From Nitrososphaerales archaeon TH5888 (GTDB lineage: Archaea > Thermoproteota > Nitrososphaeria > Nitrososphaerales > Nitrososphaeraceae), in NCBI GenBank assembly GCA_014523595.1, contig JAATVN010000142.1, positions 1 through 8,241 of the forward strand: a DNA stretch of 8,241 nucleotides, read 5' to 3'. Shown one piece after another: positions 5,615 to 8,241 of this stretch. The translations under genes and the position numbers were made by a program. The notes under the pieces are model-generated. The model saw only the letters and a list, made by a program, of their open reading frames with translations. It was not told where the DNA came from and did no database searches. How positions within the stretch are numbered: the first letter of the stretch is position 1; every line of letters begins with the position of its first letter.

Positions 5615-6496
5615 ATGAAGCAAGATTTGTTAAATGCTGCTGTCATTATTAAACTAGAGCCTGATTTTTCCGAAGGTAATGTCAGTTATAATTCTGATGG
5701 TACGCTAAATAGGGCCGAGACGAAAAATATTTTGGGCCCGCATAGCGCAATCGCATGCAATGCTGCTTTTTACTGCAGGGTAAAATACGGTGCGCATGTT
5801 TCTATTGGCACGATGGGCCCACCCATAGCAGAATCCGCCCTAAAGCAAGCCCAAATGCTAAGTGATGCTGAAGAACTTAACCTCTATAGTGATAGATTGT
5901 TCGCAGGTGCAGATACCCTTGCTACAGCTCAAGTACTAAAGAATGGAATTGAAAAAATGTTTGGAGGAAATAAAATAGATATTGTATTTTCTGGACATAG
6001 GGCTTCCGATGGTGAAACAGGACAGACAGGTCCACAGACCGCATGGAAGTTGGGATATACTTTTCTGGGGAATGTCATAGATTTTGATATTGATTTAGAT
6101 AGAAAAGTGGTATTTGCAAAAAGACTGATTTCTCTTCAAGGGATGGATACTATCATTGAAGAAATTGAGTCGCCATTACCTGTCTTTATAACTATTGATC
6201 CTTCATATAGGTCAATTTTCAATTCCATTTCACAAAGATTATCAGCCAATACTTTCAGCAAGGAAGCTAAAAAACATTCACAAGATTACAGACAATATTT
6301 AAAAATATTCGATAGTAAAAAATTAGAACTAGATCCAAAACTTGTAGGCCTGCCAGGTTCTCCGACTATAGTATATAAAGTAGAAAAAATACCCCGGGCA
6401 AAGACCAGCCGTAAAGCTCAGATAGTCATTCCTTCAAACCCAAATAATTTGACTCCAGTAATTGAAAAAATTATTCAAACAGTTAGAGGTAAATGA
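5615..6496 (+). CDS. fixA: Electron-transfer flavoprotein beta subunit (FixA/EtfB-like)
   Basis: Soluble subunit that, with FixB, forms a flavoprotein carrying electrons to the quinone oxidoreductase FixC. The 293 residues fit the EtfB/FixA family (about 250-290). Visible: first strand AAVIIKLEPD (8-17) matching the VCIKQVPD-type opening; ILGPHSAIACNAAF (39-52); VSIGTMGPPIAESALKQA (62-79); FAGADTLATAQVL (96-108) matching the GSDTxATA motif; and DGETGQTGP (132-140), the nucleotide-binding loop. From family knowledge, the DGxTxQxGP form is found in Fix-type and bifurcating ETFs, which bind FAD here instead of AMP, while canonical mitochondrial-type ETFs have DDxNQTGQ. ATG 5615 was chosen because the first strand begins right after it; TTG 5624 would suit the TATA spacing. 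Its TGA overlaps the ATG of fixB in ATGA. Confidence 0.92.
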   Translation: MKQDLLNAAVIIKLEPDFSEGNVSYNSDGTLNRAETKNILGPHSAIACNAAFYCRVKYGAHVSIGTMGPPIAESALKQAQMLSDAEELNLYSDRLFAGADTLATAQVLKNGIEKMFGGNKIDIVFSGHRASDGETGQTGPQTAWKLGYTFLGNVIDFDIDLDRKVVFAKRLISLQGMDTIIEEIESPLPVFITIDPSYRSIFNSISQRLSANTFSKEAKKHSQDYRQYLKIFDSKKLELDPKLVGLPGSPTIVYKVEKIPRAKTSRKAQIVIPSNPNNLTPVIEKIIQTVRGK

Positions 6497-7722
6497 AATT
6501 GTCTAATTCAACGATTCAAGAGACTAACTCAAACACTAATGAAAAATATAGACACATCTACGTAATAATTGAGCATTTTGAAGGACAAGTTGTGCCTGTA
6601 AGCTTAGAGATGCTAGGCGAAGCTAGAAGATTGATGGATGATTTCAATCGCAAATATGATTCAACAGAAAAGGTAGTAGCAGTAGTACTAGGTAGCAATG
6701 TTAGAAAATTATGTGAGGAATTAGTGACTTATGGAGCAGATTCTGTGATTCATGCTAACCATGAGGAATTAAAGTATCCTCGAAATGATATCGACACAAA
6801 AGTAATAGTACAGATTGCAAAAGACGCAAGAATCATTAATGAAATATCACCAGAATATTCAAGCACATTTGTAAGACCCAGATACTTGTTTTTTGCCGCG
6901 GACAATATCGGTAGACACCTATCCTCAACGGTACTGGCTGAACTCGAATCAGGTCTGGCATCAGATATCAATAAGCTTGTTATAAGTGACCTTGACATTA
7001 GACATGAACATAAAACAAAAGGTCAGACTGTAAAATATGAAAAAATTCTGGAAATGTATCGCCCGGACTTTTCTGGTTTTTTATGGACAACAATACTATG
7101 TCTTGATAACAAGAATCCTGAAAATCTTAGGGAGTATCATCCACAAGGATGCAGCATTATACCAGGAGCGTTTAAGCCGTTTGAAAAGGATAATTTAAGA
7201 AAAGGCAAGATTGTAGAATATTCCCCTAAAATAGACCAAGATCCAAAAATAAAAATAATCAATAGACGAGTGGTTAAAAGAACAATTGATTATGAAACTA
7301 GTAAAGTAATAGTGAGTTTTGGACGCGGAATCAAAGCTAGTCCAGAACAAAATATTAAGCTTGTTGAAGAATTTGCGGAATTACTAGGTGCAGAGATAGG
7401 CATCACACTGCCCTTGTCAAAAAAACCATATCAATTGAGTCAAAATATGGATTCAAAGTATATGATACCAGATAGAGTTATTGGTACAAGTGGTAGCAAA
7501 GTAGCACCTACCCTTTATGTAGCTATAGGTTTGAGCGGGGCTGTTCAACATGTTGCAGGAATGAAAGATTCCGAGGTTGTAATCTCCATTAATACCGATG
7601 AAAATTCTCCGATAATAGATGAATCAGATATTTTTATCAAGGGAAGATTGGAGGACGTAGTACCAATGCTTATAGACCAAATAAAAAAGCAAATCGCTGC
7701 TATTTCTTTAAGGAGTAACTAA
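6493..7722 (+). CDS. fixB: Electron-transfer flavoprotein alpha subunit (FixB/EtfA-like)
   Basis: Partner of FixA; its C-terminal domain holds the electron-transferring FAD. The 409 residues are longer than usual (about 310-360), with a Ser/Thr/Asn-rich tail (1-18) before the first strand YVIIEH (23-28) and a long middle. In order: N-terminal Rossmann-like domain, HPQGCSIIPGAFKP (216-229, the usual xPxxxTxxPGxF), then the FAD domain with VIVSFGRGIKAS (272-283), DRVIGTSGSKVAPTLYVA (327-344), GLSGAVQHVAGMKDS (346-360) and VISINTDENSPI (363-374). In the loop normally reading C/A-S-R-P the sequence is ITLP (304-307), so the conserved flavin-site Arg is Leu306. The start codon overlaps the fixA stop, implying translational coupling; GAGGT just before it may help, though the spacing is short. 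fixC follows after one base. Confidence 0.92.
   Translation: MKLSNSTIQETNSNTNEKYRHIYVIIEHFEGQVVPVSLEMLGEARRLMDDFNRKYDSTEKVVAVVLGSNVRKLCEELVTYGADSVIHANHEELKYPRNDIDTKVIVQIAKDARIINEISPEYSSTFVRPRYLFFAADNIGRHLSSTVLAELESGLASDINKLVISDLDIRHEHKTKGQTVKYEKILEMYRPDFSGFLWTTILCLDNKNPENLREYHPQGCSIIPGAFKPFEKDNLRKGKIVEYSPKIDQDPKIKIINRRVVKRTIDYETSKVIVSFGRGIKASPEQNIKLVEEFAELLGAEIGITLPLSKKPYQLSQNMDSKYMIPDRVIGTSGSKVAPTLYVAIGLSGAVQHVAGMKDSEVVISINTDENSPIIDESDIFIKGRLEDVVPMLIDQIKKQIAAISLRSN
7710..7715 (+). promoter_or_regulatory. Shine-Dalgarno sequence for fixC
   Basis: AAGGAG, eight bases before the TTG at 7724. It is the clearest ribosome-binding site in the window and decides the TTG start of fixC. It fits an internal gene of a polycistronic mRNA, in contrast to the leaderless-looking first genes. 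Confidence 0.65.
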
Positions 7723-7723
7723 T

Positions 7724-8241
7724 TTGGAACAATTTGATGTGGCGATAATTGGGGGCGGTTCGGCAGGACTATCGGCTTTAAAAAAGTTGTCAGATCTCAA
7801 TAAAAGTGCGATATTAATTGAAGCTGGAAGTAGCATAGGAACCAAGAACGTATCTGGGGGGATTTTGTACTCTAAACAAGATCCTCATGGAAGGATATAT
7901 AATGTAGAAGATGTTTTTGGTTCAGATTTTTCATCTAATGCACCAGTAGAGAGACTAATAAAGAGGTATCTTATGCATGCTACTTCTAAAAATAAAATTT
8001 TTACTGTAGATCTAACTCCACTTCATGAATACAAGACGAATTTTGGATTTTCCGTTCTACTAAATCGATTGAATCCCTGGCTTGCAGAATTGGCTTCCGA
8101 ATCTGCAGAAAAACATGGTGGAGGAATTATCACTGGAGTGCATGTTTCAGATATACAATGGATAGACAACAAGACAATTGTTAAGACTGATGAGCTGGAA
8201 GAATTCGAGGTAAAATCAATAATAGCAGCCGATGGGATAAA
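7724..8241 (+). CDS. fixC: FixC-like FAD-dependent ETF-quinone oxidoreductase (N-terminal part, cut by window edge)
   Basis: Membrane-associated flavoprotein that takes electrons from FixAB and passes them to the quinone pool, usually with the small ferredoxin FixX. The first 172 codons are present; the family has about 430 residues. The FAD-binding FDVAIIGGGSAGLSA (4-18) is followed by Glu33, which contacts the ribose of FAD, and by GTKNVSGGILY (39-49), the FixC hallmark (GxKNVxGGxLY) that separates it from other geranylgeranyl reductase-like flavoproteins. PWLAELASESAEKHGG (near 122-137) and AADGI at the cut end are the next family motifs. The start is TTG at 7724: residue 4 begins the first strand, and AAGGAG lies at a good distance. 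It begins one base after the fixB stop, so fixA-fixB-fixC form one operon; fixX would be expected beyond the window. Confidence 0.9.
   Translation, partial: MEQFDVAIIGGGSAGLSALKKLSDLNKSAILIEAGSSIGTKNVSGGILYSKQDPHGRIYNVEDVFGSDFSSNAPVERLIKRYLMHATSKNKIFTVDLTPLHEYKTNFGFSVLLNRLNPWLAELASESAEKHGGGIITGVHVSDIQWIDNKTIVKTDELEEFEVKSIIAADGI

Noticed and set aside
6750..6998. Minus-strand open frame inside fixB
   Set aside because: Antisense shadow of the EtfA N-terminal domain; no motif or promoter.
1..8241. CRISPR array, insertion sequence or integrase remnants
   Set aside because: No regularly spaced repeats, no terminal inverted repeats flanking a gene and no transposase or recombinase frame were seen.

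Overview
The window reads as a fragment of an archaeal chromosome. It is AT-rich, several genes are preceded by TATA-like elements about 22-32 bp from the start codon (leaderless or nearly leaderless transcripts), TTG is used often as a start codon, and a single-finger C2H2 zinc protein of the kind common in archaea is present. Together with the FixABC-type electron-transfer flavoprotein genes, this suggests an ammonia-oxidising or related Thaumarchaeote (Nitrososphaeria, perhaps Nitrosocosmicus-like). That placement is inference: there is no rRNA or other marker gene here.

Layout. (1) Positions 1-975, minus strand: the first 325 residues of an FAD/NAD(P) disulfide oxidoreductase of the dihydrolipoyl dehydrogenase / mycothione reductase type; the C-terminus lies outside the window. 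(2) 976-1321: a non-coding stretch with three perfect inverted repeats. (3) 1322-3222, minus strand: a tight three-gene operon, transcribed in the order UbiE/MenG-like methyltransferase, short UbiA-like membrane protein, UbiC/DUF98-like chorismate lyase. (4) 3223-3791: a long, mostly empty intergenic stretch. (5) 3792-4308: a small unknown protein (+) converging on the C2H2 zinc-finger protein (-). (6) 4455-5423, minus strand: a radical SAM protein with a Cys-rich C-terminus. (7) 5433-5614: a divergent promoter region. (8) 5615-8241, plus strand: fixA/etfB, fixB/etfA and the beginning of fixC, tightly packed.

How the genes may work together. FixA and FixB form an FAD-carrying electron-transfer flavoprotein, and FixC passes its electrons to the membrane quinone pool. 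The three-gene operon looks like a minimal pathway from chorismate to a prenylated, C-methylated aromatic: chorismate lyase makes 4-hydroxybenzoate, a UbiA-like enzyme would prenylate it, and a UbiE-like enzyme would methylate it. A 4-hydroxybenzoate route to a quinone-like lipid would be unexpected in an archaeon, and this operon is the most interesting item in the window. The lyase and methyltransferase calls are well supported by motifs. The UbiA call is weaker, and the pathway itself is inference.
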